From Paenibacillus sp. 19GGS1-52 (GTDB lineage: Bacteria; Bacillota; Bacilli; Paenibacillales; Paenibacillaceae), in assembly GCF_022369515.1 (NCBI RefSeq), contig NZ_CP059724.1, forward strand, positions 6,448,001 to 6,512,000: 64,000 bases of DNA, in the 5' to 3' direction. Positions 34,677 through 42,822 of the stretch are shown here, piece by piece. The position numbers and the translations under genes are program-made. The notes beneath the pieces are model-generated. The model did no database searches. It was not told the DNA's origin and saw nothing but the letters and a program-made list of their open reading frames with translations. Each line of letters opens with the position of its first letter. Position 1 is the stretch's first letter.

Positions 34677-35534
34677 TTATTCACCTTTTCGTAAAGCTTC
34701 AGCAATAAAGGTGAAGTGTGCGCGCAGTCCTCCTACGACTGGGTTCCATGTACCTGGGTCACGATGGCGGGAAAACCGTTGCCAGTTGCATCCTAAGTAT
34801 GGCTCATTACTCACAGTTGCAGGAGCTTGCCCGTTCTTTTTATGGACAGCAGGATGAACCCAAAACATATCCATTTCAGCAGTTGGGAATCCCGCGGGGA
34901 TTTTCAATAATAACTTAACGCTTTGAGGTGTGTAATTCTCTCCCAAATCAAAGTTAGGAAGTACCAAGTAGGTTTCGTTTGGATTCATCGGGTTACGATG
35001 AAGTTCGTACTGATAACCTTGCGCCGTCAGATAGCTAATTTCGCGCTGTGGTAATATGGCTGTAGCGTCTAGAAGAATATTACCGTTGTTAATATTGCTT
35101 TTCATGGATACAAACTGAGCATCTGTGATTAAATAAACGACTTGATCATCTGCTATCTGAATATCAGCTCTAGCGGTAGGGATCATAAACAAAGCATATT
35201 CCATTGGAATGTTAGCAAGTTGTTTGATTTCACGCCCCGTCATAACATGCTTTGGTGCGGTATAAGTTACAGCATCAATAATAATAATGACATCGGGATT
35301 GAATCGATGTTTAAGGAAGAAGGTCATATCATCGATTAAAAGTATTTCTCTTTCGTCGGGGATGAGTTCACTTTCGTCGGGACCCTCAACTTCTAGATGC
35401 AGGTCGTAATCATCCGTATCAGCTACAGCAAGCTGCTTAATTGCAGTCCCGGTCATACTGAGTTGATACAATTTATAGTCTATAGACCCGATTGTGATAT
35501 GAATAGCATATTTACTTACATTATTTGTTGTCAT
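34677..35534 (-). CDS. Tandem ubiquitin-like - E2 (Prok-E2_E) fusion
   Basis: 285 residues. Two ubiquitin-like repeats occupy about 8-75 and 81-147; both contain the same helix (SMTGTAIKQLA and VMTGREIKQLA) before a divergent strand. Residues 152-285 match the Prok-E2_E type of E2 fold: LPNFDLGENYTPQSVKLLLKIPAGFP, MFWVHPAV and YLGCNWQRFSRH, with Cys249 the candidate catalytic residue. Modifier and conjugating enzyme are thus made as one chain that must be processed or act in cis. It is followed by the JAMM-E1 gene. Such systems are linked to phage defence; function here is inference. Confidence 0.85.
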   Translation of the reverse strand: MTTNNVSKYAIHITIGSIDYKLYQLSMTGTAIKQLAVADTDDYDLHLEVEGPDESELIPDEREILLIDDMTFFLKHRFNPDVIIIIDAVTYTAPKHVMTGREIKQLANIPMEYALFMIPTARADIQIADDQVVYLITDAQFVSMKSNINNGNILLDATAILPQREISYLTAQGYQYELHRNPMNPNETYLVLPNFDLGENYTPQSVKLLLKIPAGFPTAEMDMFWVHPAVHKKNGQAPATVSNEPYLGCNWQRFSRHRDPGTWNPVVGGLRAHFTFIAEALRKGE

Positions 35535-35820
35535 TATGAAGCCCCCTTGGGTTTATATGATTCTATTTAATTCAAGCAAGTAACAGTTACAAGAGTCGAG
35601 AGATTTTGAATGTTGGCGAATACGGCTAATTTTGCTAAAGAGTTAAATACCTTAGGAATCATTGTAAAGTTCACTTATTGGTTTAAAGATATTTTGACTT
35701 TTTTTCATTATCGTTTCCCCTTTGTAAATTCATAATTATCACACCAGTTAATCTCCTTCACAAAACCAGATGAATCAGATGGCAAAAAAATATATTTTAA
35801 TCCTCATTCTTTAAAAGGAA
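35535..35820. other. Upstream region of the Ubl operon
   Basis: About 285 bp of AT-rich noncoding DNA between the HATPase/STAS operon terminator and the Ubl operon start. AAGGGGG lies ahead of the Ubl-E2 ATG. I see no clear promoter pair. Confidence 0.5.
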
Positions 35821-35861
35821 CTCACCATCCAATTAGCTCTTCTTTTAAAATGGATGGTGAG
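35821..35861 (-). terminator. Terminator of the HATPase-STAS operon
   Basis: Perfect 11-bp stem CTCACCATCCA and TGGATGGTGAG with a 19-base loop, six bases after the STAS gene stop. On the minus strand TTCCTTTT follows. Confidence 0.7.
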
Positions 35862-35866
35862 ATTTC

Positions 35867-36409
35867 TTAAAGAATTGAATAATAAATGAATTGTTTTCCT
35901 CCACTAGGAGCAGGTACTTCCTTCCTGCTCACCATTCCTAAATCCACTAAGGTTTTTAGTCGATTGTTACAGCTAGTTATAGCAATAGAAAGCGAATCAG
36001 CAATTTTATTCGTATCAGAGATTTCAAACTCAATTACCTTGCTCAAAGTATCTTTTAAAGAATCACTGCATTTACCGATTAAGTACCATTCTGTTTCATT
36101 AGTAACGAGACAACATTTATCTACCTTACTTAAGGCAGCATCAATATTTTCTCTAACCAAATCACTTAGACCGGTTAATATGATATGTCTACCTCGAAGC
36201 TCTGCAGATAAGCGGATTATTAAAATAGATACGATTTCACTTGCACAAGAGAAATCGATTCGTGAAACTTCAGTAAAGTCGAGTATTAAAACAGAATGAG
36301 TTTGTGCCAGGAATGAATTCAAAATGGATTCTCTGATTTCTCTTCCTGCTTCTCTACCCCATAATTGATCAGTATATTGTGAGCCGATATTAACTTGAAA
36401 TCTTTCCAT
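35867..36409 (-). CDS. STAS-like (DUF4325-type) protein with C-terminal winged helix
   Basis: 180 residues from the ATG at 36409, eight bases after AAGGAG. Residues 1-95 look STAS-like: LILDFTEVSRIDFSCASEIVSILI places the switch serine in the usual IDFSCA turn. The C-terminal part (IADSLSIAITSCNNRLKTLVDLGMVSRKE) resembles a winged helix. The preceding gene encodes a HATPase, so the pair looks like an anti-sigma kinase and antagonist switch joined to a DNA-binding output. Confidence 0.75.
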   Translation of the reverse strand: MERFQVNIGSQYTDQLWGREAGREIRESILNSFLAQTHSVLILDFTEVSRIDFSCASEIVSILIIRLSAELRGRHIILTGLSDLVRENIDAALSKVDKCCLVTNETEWYLIGKCSDSLKDTLSKVIEFEISDTNKIADSLSIAITSCNNRLKTLVDLGMVSRKEVPAPSGGKQFIYYSIL

Positions 36410-36483
36410 AAGCAATTCTCCTTCACGAATCTAAGTGAACCAGGTCACAAATAAAATATACATCACCTTTATAGGCTTGTCAA

Positions 36484-37362
36484 CTATCCGATGATAAAAC
36501 TTACTGTGGTTCCAGTAATTGGTGATTCGTCCCAGACCATCTTTCTCATACTACTATTATCAGTATTCCATCCGTATATACCTCTGTTGGAATGTATGAA
36601 TAATGTTGCTCTTCTATCTTGTGCACCTTTTAACAAATTCGGGAATCCATTTCCACGAGTGATATCATCTTGGATACTTGAGCGTCCTTTTAATACTTCT
36701 TGAATAGCATCAGAATCAGTCATAGTTACAATGCCTGGAACATCTGCATCTAATAAACTCTGATGTATCCCTACTCCAGCATCACCAATAGCCCACGCTA
36801 AAAAATGTGTTCCATCCCTTCTTTTGTAGGCCTGTCTACAAAGCACTCCACGTTGCGGGGTCCTGCTATGTTGACACACATTTTGGACCATTTCAGATAT
36901 AAACGTGGACATGTTGCTTTGTTCTGCTTCGTCGTATTCATGTTCTTCCATCCATCTTCCAACTTCTTCAGTAATCATTCTAATATCACGTTCACTGTCA
37001 AAAAAAGTTAAATGCCCACCTGAACTCCTATTATTTTTATAGCCATCCAAAATATTTGTTGGCTTTTGGATTTCAATAAAAGGCTCCTGACTCTCGATTA
37101 AATTGAATCCAGCGTAATACATATACTCGCCGGCTTCTCTACTAGGGAGAACAACTCTTGAGCAAATCCTAAAGTGATTATATAAATATCGACATGCCCC
37201 AATAATGCTGATCATTCCAAATGGATCAATGAATGTAACCTCTAATAAATTAAATTCTATTAACGAGTGACGCTGAATTTCAAGTAAGGATGATTTTATC
37301 CTATTACAAAGATCTGGAAAGTAAATATATGTATATTTGTTTTCTAACTTTATTGTATACAT
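36484..37362 (-). CDS. GHKL ATPase (anti-sigma-kinase-like) with N-terminal STAS-like domain
   Basis: 292 residues. Residues 1-90 are STAS-like (LIEFNLLEVTFIDPFGMISIIGACRYL). Residues 140-292 have the Bergerat fold: N-box SEMVQNVCQHS (Asn161), G1 box AIGDAGVGI (Asp194), G2 RGNGFPNLL, and GTTVSF at the end. No His-phosphotransfer domain is present, so it is more like SpoIIAB/RsbW than a sensor kinase. It probably phosphorylates the STAS protein encoded 74 bp downstream. Signal and target are unknown. Confidence 0.8.
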   Translation of the reverse strand: MYTIKLENKYTYIYFPDLCNRIKSSLLEIQRHSLIEFNLLEVTFIDPFGMISIIGACRYLYNHFRICSRVVLPSREAGEYMYYAGFNLIESQEPFIEIQKPTNILDGYKNNRSSGGHLTFFDSERDIRMITEEVGRWMEEHEYDEAEQSNMSTFISEMVQNVCQHSRTPQRGVLCRQAYKRRDGTHFLAWAIGDAGVGIHQSLLDADVPGIVTMTDSDAIQEVLKGRSSIQDDITRGNGFPNLLKGAQDRRATLFIHSNRGIYGWNTDNSSMRKMVWDESPITGTTVSFIIG

Positions 37363-37629
37363 TTTTGTCCTGTTACTCCCTTTCTAACCATCATTGGAAA
37401 AAGCATATGTATCATTATAGCAAAATTTACAAGGATATACTTCAATCTTTTTACCGATTATACTCCTGTTCTTTTGATTTTTCTATGAAAGGAATATACC
37501 TCTTTTGATGCTCTATTAGCTTGCACATGATGATATTCCTATTTCCTCTACAACGCTTTTTGGACAAAAAGTCTCACGTTAATGGCCTTATAATTCCCTG
37601 AAATAATTGAAAATCTTAAAAGGTTAAGG

Positions 37630-38644
37630 TTATTGTCGAAAGCCATGGTCTGGATCTACTGGGCATTACCAAAGCCCCGTTGTTCAGTCTCTGGAGGAGA
37701 ATCACTATCTATACATTGTCTTTAATCCGCTGATCTCAAATCGGCTTAGGAAGTCCAACCTTCGCAAAGTAAATCCGGATGCTGCTGACGTTTACTTTTC
37801 AGCAGAACTTTACTATAAAGAAGAATTCGAGCCTTTCAAGAAGAGAGGTATCCAGCTGCTTTATCTGTGCTATCTAACGAGACAATACGAGTCTCTTCCA
37901 AAGATGTGTGTGTATAGACAAAGCTATAATTTCAAGCAGTGTTAGATCAAGTTCCCCTGCTTATAAGGTGTATTTGGGGCTATGTATTCTAATATTTCAC
38001 TTCAGTTTTTAAATGAGTTTCCAACCTCAAATTCAGTTTTGTAATCTGATGAAAATATACTCAAAGCTAAAATGAAAGAGTTGCTTTCATCAAAATGTAG
38101 GCGGTCCCAGGACTGGATACCAACGCTTTCAACGGGTTACTGAATGCGGCTAAAATAAATCCATTTCAGCGAACTATGTATGCAAGTCACTTGGTCAATC
38201 TGAATGTTCTTATTTGCCTTATTCTCCAGTACCAAGAGCACCTTGCTGGATTGGAACAGAATATAGATGCCTTGGCTGGAGAAATAGAAGAGTATGATTA
38301 AATTCAGTCAATCCTAGTATTGACCATGAAATTGTGGCAACAATTTTATCGGAAATCGGAGAAGTCGACCGATTTGATCATCCTAAAAAGCTAGGCGCCA
38401 TTGCAGGTATTACCTGAGTGTTTTTGCTTCGGGTAAGTTTACAGCAACTCGAAATCGGATCACAAAACGTGGTTCCAGACAGCTTCGATATGCGCTGGTT
38501 TTGGCTGTCCAGTGTGGTCTAATTCACTCTCGTAACACACGAATCGAGGAGTTTTACGGTCGAAAGAGAAGCGAAGGAAAGCCGATTAAAGTAGCTCTTG
38601 TTGCATGTGCCAATAAGCTAGTTCATTGGCTGTATGCCATCTGA
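37630..38644 (+). pseudogene. IS110-family transposase remnant
   Basis: Shifting plus-strand frames recover an IS110 transposase: VIVES near 37633, then QSLEENHYLYIVFNPLISNR, KVNPDAADVYF, and after a gap KLGAIAGI, SVFASGKFTATRNRITKRGS and LVACANKLVHWLYAI, ending at TGA 38642-38644. The second part is the C-terminal transposase_20 domain. Many frameshifts and internal stops make it inactive. It lies near the right end of the Tn7-like element, so it is a hitchhiker inside the cargo. Confidence 0.8.
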
Positions 38645-39141
38645 ATAAACAAGAAGACGTTCCGTCCAGCCTAATAAAAATATTGGTGCAACCTTCCAAT
38701 ACACATATTAAATTGGATGGTTATTTTGACATACTTATTTTTAATATACCATATCTTTTATAATCACTTTACTGGGAACCTTAACAATCTATTAGCTGGT
38801 ATAGCTTAATGTTGTTCTCGATCTAATACTATATTGTTTCTCAGTCAGCAATTTCCCCCTCCAGTATAATATTTATTTTCAGTCTAATGGTTTATCTCTT
38901 TAAACAATACAAACAGCCCAGATGCAGGAAATCGATTCATCAGGACCGCTTTAGAAGCAATTTGATTTTTCCACTGATGCTAAAAATATATCTTATTGAT
39001 TACGGCCAAATATTCATTACCAAATTCATGTAATACACAATTATATTTGTAAGATTCACAAATATAATGTCACCTGACACTCGCTTCAACCGCAGCTAAA
39101 CCTATTATCAACTGTATTAAACCCTGCCACAGAATCCCTTC
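38645..39141. other. AT-rich region without genes near the right transposon end
   Basis: About 500 bp between the IS110 remnant and the small membrane protein gene. No frame, terminator or repeat stands out. Confidence 0.5.
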
Positions 39142-39336
39142 TTATTGGCTACGCTTATTATTTCTGCCAAAGGTTACGATGGTCAGTACCATACCAACAA
39201 TGCTCATACCCGTTAGAATCCCTTGCGCGAAATCCATCAGAGTGCTCCCGTTAGAATGAATAATTCGACTCGCTGTTAGCGTAAGCAAAGAGGCCAAGAA
39301 CAGCATTGCTACATTTTGTTGATGTTTTTTATTCAT
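39142..39336 (-). CDS. Small two-helix membrane protein (paralogue of 9968-10156)
   Basis: 64 residues from the ATG at 39336, after GGAG; a longer frame from 39372 runs through that site. There are two hydrophobic helices (about 9-25 and 36-53) and a basic NNKRSQ tail. The start MNKKHQQNVAMLFLASLL resembles MNKKYQLPVMFVASALL of the gene at 9968-10156, which lies outside the transposon. Function unknown. Confidence 0.65.
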   Translation of the reverse strand: MNKKHQQNVAMLFLASLLTLTASRIIHSNGSTLMDFAQGILTGMSIVGMVLTIVTFGRNNKRSQ

Positions 39337-39378
39337 TATTTCCACTCCTTCATAAGGGTTTTCGAGATGCAAACTCTG

Positions 39379-39392
39379 AATGGTTACTCACA
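39379..39392 (-). repeat. Inner copy of the transposon tip
   Basis: Read on the minus strand, TGTGAGTAACCATT is identical to the first 14 bases of the left end. It is followed outward on the plus strand by CTTCAACTTTAAATC (from 39401), resembling the CTTCAAGCCTTAAATC beside the real right end. It looks like a decayed older junction. Confidence 0.7.
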
Positions 39393-39594
39393 AGCAAGAC
39401 CTTCAACTTTAAATCCATAGAATACACTTCACAACATTATTGTCCTAGGATACTAACAAAGCAATGATTTATCCGATTTATAATTGAATATTTTTTAGTA
39501 TCATTATCAATCCAACTACGTACTGACATAGTCACCATTCATTCGATCCTTATTGGGAACGAACCCTTGATACATCAACACTTTTGGTGTACCA

Positions 39595-39678
39595 AGGGCT
39601 CAAAGTTGTCTCAACAATATGTTGTAAACCTGTCTCAGTTATCACATAAAACAGTCTCAACTATAAAGGTTACTCACA
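39595..39678 (-). repeat. Right end of the Tn7-like transposon with closely spaced TnsB-type sites
   Basis: Three boxes of GTCTCA(AC/GT) start at 39608, 39632 and 39654, spaced 24 and 22 bp; the last lies within the 26-bp terminal repeat ending in ACA at 39678. Tight packing here and wide spacing in the left end is the Tn7 asymmetry. Confidence 0.88.
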
Positions 39679-39683
39679 CCCGA
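39679..39683. repeat. Target site duplication CCCGA (right copy)
   Basis: CCCGA directly follows the terminal ACA and matches 14080-14084. Confidence 0.93.
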
Positions 39684-39695
39684 CTACTTCAAGCC

Positions 39696-40988
39696 TTAAA
39701 TCTTATAAGCCTTCATCGCTTTTCTAATCTCTTTAATAGTTGGACGCTTGCCGTACATCAGTACGCCGGTACGGTAGATCTTGGCGGCCAGCCAGCCGAA
39801 GATGAACGTGGTGACTAGAAGGATAAGCAGCGACACTATGATTTCCCAGATAGCTACATCACCTATACCTATGCGCAACAGCATACTGAGCGGGGAGGTG
39901 AACGGAATATAGCTCGCTACCTTGATGAGCGTCGTATCCGCGTTGGAAATACTAAACAGCGGAAGATAGAAGTTGACGAAGCCCAGCATCAGAACTGGCA
40001 TAATAGCTTGCCCCAAGTCTTCGGTACGGCTGACAATCGAACCTACAGCTGCATACATCAAGGCATACAGGAAGTAGCCTAAGATATAGAGAACCAAGCC
40101 ATACAGTAGAATGCTGATATCTAACTGACCTAGATCCAGATTAAAGTCTGTCAAGATGGTAGCGTTATGCGGAAGCAGCAGATTGGCAGCTACAGCTGCG
40201 GCAATAACAGCAATTTGCAGCAATCCGACCAGGAAAATACCGATCACCTTGCCGAACATCTGTGTTAAAGGCGAGGCGCTCGTAATGAGAATTTCCATGA
40301 TCCGCGAGCTTTTTTCCGAAGTAATCTCCGCGGAGATCATATTTCCGGTCATCGTGATAGACATAAAGAACAGAATCAAGAGAACATATACAATTACATA
40401 GTTAATAACGGGTGGTGCTTCTTTTGTTGCTTCCCCACCATTGGCTCCAGCGCTAAGCTGCTCTGTGCCGATTTGTACTGGCGCAAACATGGCAGCTACC
40501 TGCTCCTGAGTCAGCTTGTCACCCACGATAAGCTGTGTATTAGCCTGCTGCAAAGCGCTCTGCAGATAGACCTGCACATCCCCCTTTAGCTCCCCACTTT
40601 TACTATGGTAAGTGACTGGCGGAACCCCATCTCCTGTTGGTGCAGCAAAAGTAAGATAACCTTCTACTTTCCCATCATCCAGTGCCTTCTTCAAGTCTGC
40701 ATTATCAACAGAAGCATACTGATTCACCGTAACCTTGGCCAGACCTTCAGGTGGAATGAAAGCTTTCAGCAATTCAGCCGTTCGATTTCCTTCTTCGGCA
40801 ATAACACCAATCTGAGTAATTTTTGTTGCCGCGTCATCACCCTGAAATAATTTGATCATATAAGGAACGTTCATCCCAATGCTAAGCAGCAATACGAGAA
40901 TTAAGGTTGTAATCATAAAAGACTTTGTTTTCACTTTATTCTTAAAGGTAAAGCTGATAATGGTCCCCATTTTATTCATGAGATTCAC
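39696..40988 (-). CDS. ABC-2 type transporter permease (NatB/YhaP-like); Tn7-like target gene
   Basis: 430 residues. One N-terminal membrane helix (SFMITTLILVLLLSIGMNVPYM) is followed by a large extracytoplasmic domain (about residues 45-185) and five further helices, the NatB/YhaP layout. It is the last gene of the operon and overlaps the ATPase gene before it by 17 bp. The stop codon is 17 bp from the transposon end, and the stretch KAMKAYKI plus the bases just after it probably form the attachment site. The coding sequence is unharmed by the insertion. Confidence 0.9.
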   Translation of the reverse strand: MNLMNKMGTIISFTFKNKVKTKSFMITTLILVLLLSIGMNVPYMIKLFQGDDAATKITQIGVIAEEGNRTAELLKAFIPPEGLAKVTVNQYASVDNADLKKALDDGKVEGYLTFAAPTGDGVPPVTYHSKSGELKGDVQVYLQSALQQANTQLIVGDKLTQEQVAAMFAPVQIGTEQLSAGANGGEATKEAPPVINYVIVYVLLILFFMSITMTGNMISAEITSEKSSRIMEILITSASPLTQMFGKVIGIFLVGLLQIAVIAAAVAANLLLPHNATILTDFNLDLGQLDISILLYGLVLYILGYFLYALMYAAVGSIVSRTEDLGQAIMPVLMLGFVNFYLPLFSISNADTTLIKVASYIPFTSPLSMLLRIGIGDVAIWEIIVSLLILLVTTFIFGWLAAKIYRTGVLMYGKRPTIKEIRKAMKAYKI

Positions 40989-41880
40989 CCACCGCTCTGA
41001 TAAAGATTTGGTTTAACGTTGGTTCTTTGATTTCAAAATGCTCCACTTCGCTCTGCCCAATCGCCAGCTGCAAGATGCGCTGTGCTGCGGCAATGTCGCT
41101 AATGCTTAGCAGATAGCCCTGTTCCTGCCGCTCAACAGCGCTCACGCCCGTGATATCCTCCAGACCGGATACTTCCCCAGCTGTACGAAGCAGTACCTCT
41201 TCACGAGGGTAACTATTCTTAATCTCACGGATATCCCCCTGCACAACAGTATTTGCCCGATCCAGAATGGTAATCTGGCGGCATAACTCTTCAACATGCT
41301 CCATCCGATGAGTAGAGAAGAGAATACTTGTACCTTGGTCCCGCAATTCCCTAACCGTATCCTTAAGCAGCTCCACATTAACCGGGTCCAGACCACTGAA
41401 GGCTTCGTCAAGGATCAGAATTTGCGGCTTATGAACAACCGCGGCGATAAAGCCCATTTTTTGCTGATTCCCTTTGGAGAGTTCTTCAATCTTCTTATTG
41501 TAATATTCCGGTACGTCAAAACGGTCCAGCCAATAGCGCAGGCTCTTATCTGCCTCGCTGGTAGACATCCCGCGCAATCGGGCCAGATACACGATCTGAT
41601 CACTGACCTTCACCTTCGGGTATAAACCCCGTTCTTCCGGAAGATAACCCATAATCTGCTGAAGCCCACTGTTAAACGGTTTGCCGTTATACAGGATTGT
41701 CCCTTCATCCGGGTAGATCAGACCAAGCACCATGCGCATGGTTGTCGTTTTCCCCGCTCCGTTAGCCCCAAGCAAGCCGTAAATCTCTCCTTGGCCCACA
41801 CTGAGGTTAATGCCGTTTACAGCGGTCTTGTCACCGTACTGCTTCACTACACTTTCAAGCTTCAAAGCTTCCATCTTCAT
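40972..41880 (-). CDS. ABC transporter ATP-binding protein (NatA/YhaQ-like)
   Basis: 302 residues. Walker A GANGAGKTT, Q-loop region GYLPEERGLYP, signature LSKGNQQKM, Walker B ILILDEAFSGLDP and switch His in STHRMEH. The C-terminal extension after residue 220 is the regulatory domain common in NatA-type subunits. It drives the permease encoded downstream, which it overlaps. Its start overlaps the previous ATPase gene by 4 bp. Confidence 0.93.
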   Translation of the reverse strand: MKMEALKLESVVKQYGDKTAVNGINLSVGQGEIYGLLGANGAGKTTTMRMVLGLIYPDEGTILYNGKPFNSGLQQIMGYLPEERGLYPKVKVSDQIVYLARLRGMSTSEADKSLRYWLDRFDVPEYYNKKIEELSKGNQQKMGFIAAVVHKPQILILDEAFSGLDPVNVELLKDTVRELRDQGTSILFSTHRMEHVEELCRQITILDRANTVVQGDIREIKNSYPREEVLLRTAGEVSGLEDITGVSAVERQEQGYLLSISDIAAAQRILQLAIGQSEVEHFEIKEPTLNQIFIRAVGESHE

Positions 41881-42806
41881 ACCCCTCTCATCTGATCAAT
41901 CAGAATCGGACGATGTCCCTGTGTCCATAAGCTCAATATTTCATCCAATTCCAGACTGCGACTCTTAATAACCTTTACGCCTAAAGAATGAATGCGTTCC
42001 TCGATTTGGTGAAATTGTTGTGTAATAAATGAAGCTACCCCAGGTGTTTCCATAGCAAAGTTCAGTGTGCCCGGCAATTCTGCCGCCAGGTCGGCTAGTT
42101 CCTCTTCATCATTAGCGTGAATCCATACCTCACTCCATAAACCGAAGAGACTATCCTTCTCCGCCATACCGAGCAATTGCCCCTGATGCATGAGCACAAT
42201 ATAATCAGCAAGCCGACGAACCTCCTCCACAATATGGGTGGATATAATGATCGTTGCGTTGCTCTCATCCATATACCTAGACAGCGCCTCAATCATAATC
42301 TTCCAGGCAAAAGGGTCCAGCCCCGAGGAGGGCTCATCCAGCAACAGCAGACTTGGACGTGCCGCAAGTGCGGCGGCTATTTCGAACTTTCGGCGTTCAC
42401 CCTTGGACATTTTGCCAAGCGTTATATTACGAGGCACTTCAAACTTAGCAAGCAGAACTTCAAGATAAGCAGTATCCCACAGCGGGTACCAATAGCTCCG
42501 AAACTTGGCCGCATCCTCAGCAGTCCAGTGATTCTCCTCTGTGAGCGAGATTTCCGGCACATACGCAATGGTTTGGCGAAGCTCCAGCGGCAGGCCACTC
42601 TCATGTTTGTTTTCGAACCAGTGTATCTCGCCTTCTTCGGGATTCGACAACTGCATCAGCATATGCAGCAGTGTGCTTTTGCCAGAACCATTCTGTCCTA
42701 CCAGTGCAGTAATATAGCCTTGTGGCAGATTTAACGTTAATGGACCTATCGTCTTGTTACGCCGCTCTTTACGTACATTCCGCAGTTCTATTGCCATCTG
42801 AACCAT
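41877..42806 (-). CDS. ABC transporter ATP-binding protein (YtrB-like)
   Basis: 309 residues. Walker A GQNGSGKST, signature MSKGERRKF, Walker B LLLLDEPSSGLDP and STHIVEE. The tail of about 90 residues matches GntR-linked ABC ATPases (YtrB group). Its likely membrane partner is the permease at 43278-44015. It lies 16 bp after the GntR gene. Confidence 0.9.
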   Translation of the reverse strand: MVQMAIELRNVRKERRNKTIGPLTLNLPQGYITALVGQNGSGKSTLLHMLMQLSNPEEGEIHWFENKHESGLPLELRQTIAYVPEISLTEENHWTAEDAAKFRSYWYPLWDTAYLEVLLAKFEVPRNITLGKMSKGERRKFEIAAALAARPSLLLLDEPSSGLDPFAWKIMIEALSRYMDESNATIIISTHIVEEVRRLADYIVLMHQGQLLGMAEKDSLFGLWSEVWIHANDEEELADLAAELPGTLNFAMETPGVASFITQQFHQIEERIHSLGVKVIKSRSLELDEILSLWTQGHRPILIDQMRGV

Positions 42807-42822
42807 TTCGTGCGCCCACCTT

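Larger units (their letters stand above)
14085..39678. mobile_element. Complete Tn7-like transposon (about 25.6 kb) with defence-like cargo
   Basis: The ends are 26-bp inverted repeats, 25 of 26 identical: TGTGAGTAACC, one mismatch, then TTATAGTTGAGACT. A perfect CCCGA duplication flanks them. The core genes are tnsA, tnsB, tnsC, a TnsD-like tniQ and a second tniQ, all on the minus strand. The right end lies 17 bp past the stop codon of an ABC-2 permease gene, like Tn7 beside glmS, with tnsA on that side. Unlike Tn7, about 10 kb of cargo sits between tnsA and the right end. No tnsE and no CRISPR-Cas genes are present. The whole interval is AT-rich compared with the chromosome on either side. 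Confidence 0.95.

Noticed and set aside
14085..39678. Possible CRISPR array or CRISPR-associated transposon
   Set aside because: No regularly spaced repeats and no cas genes are visible; the regular boxes at 39608-39661 are transposon-end binding sites.
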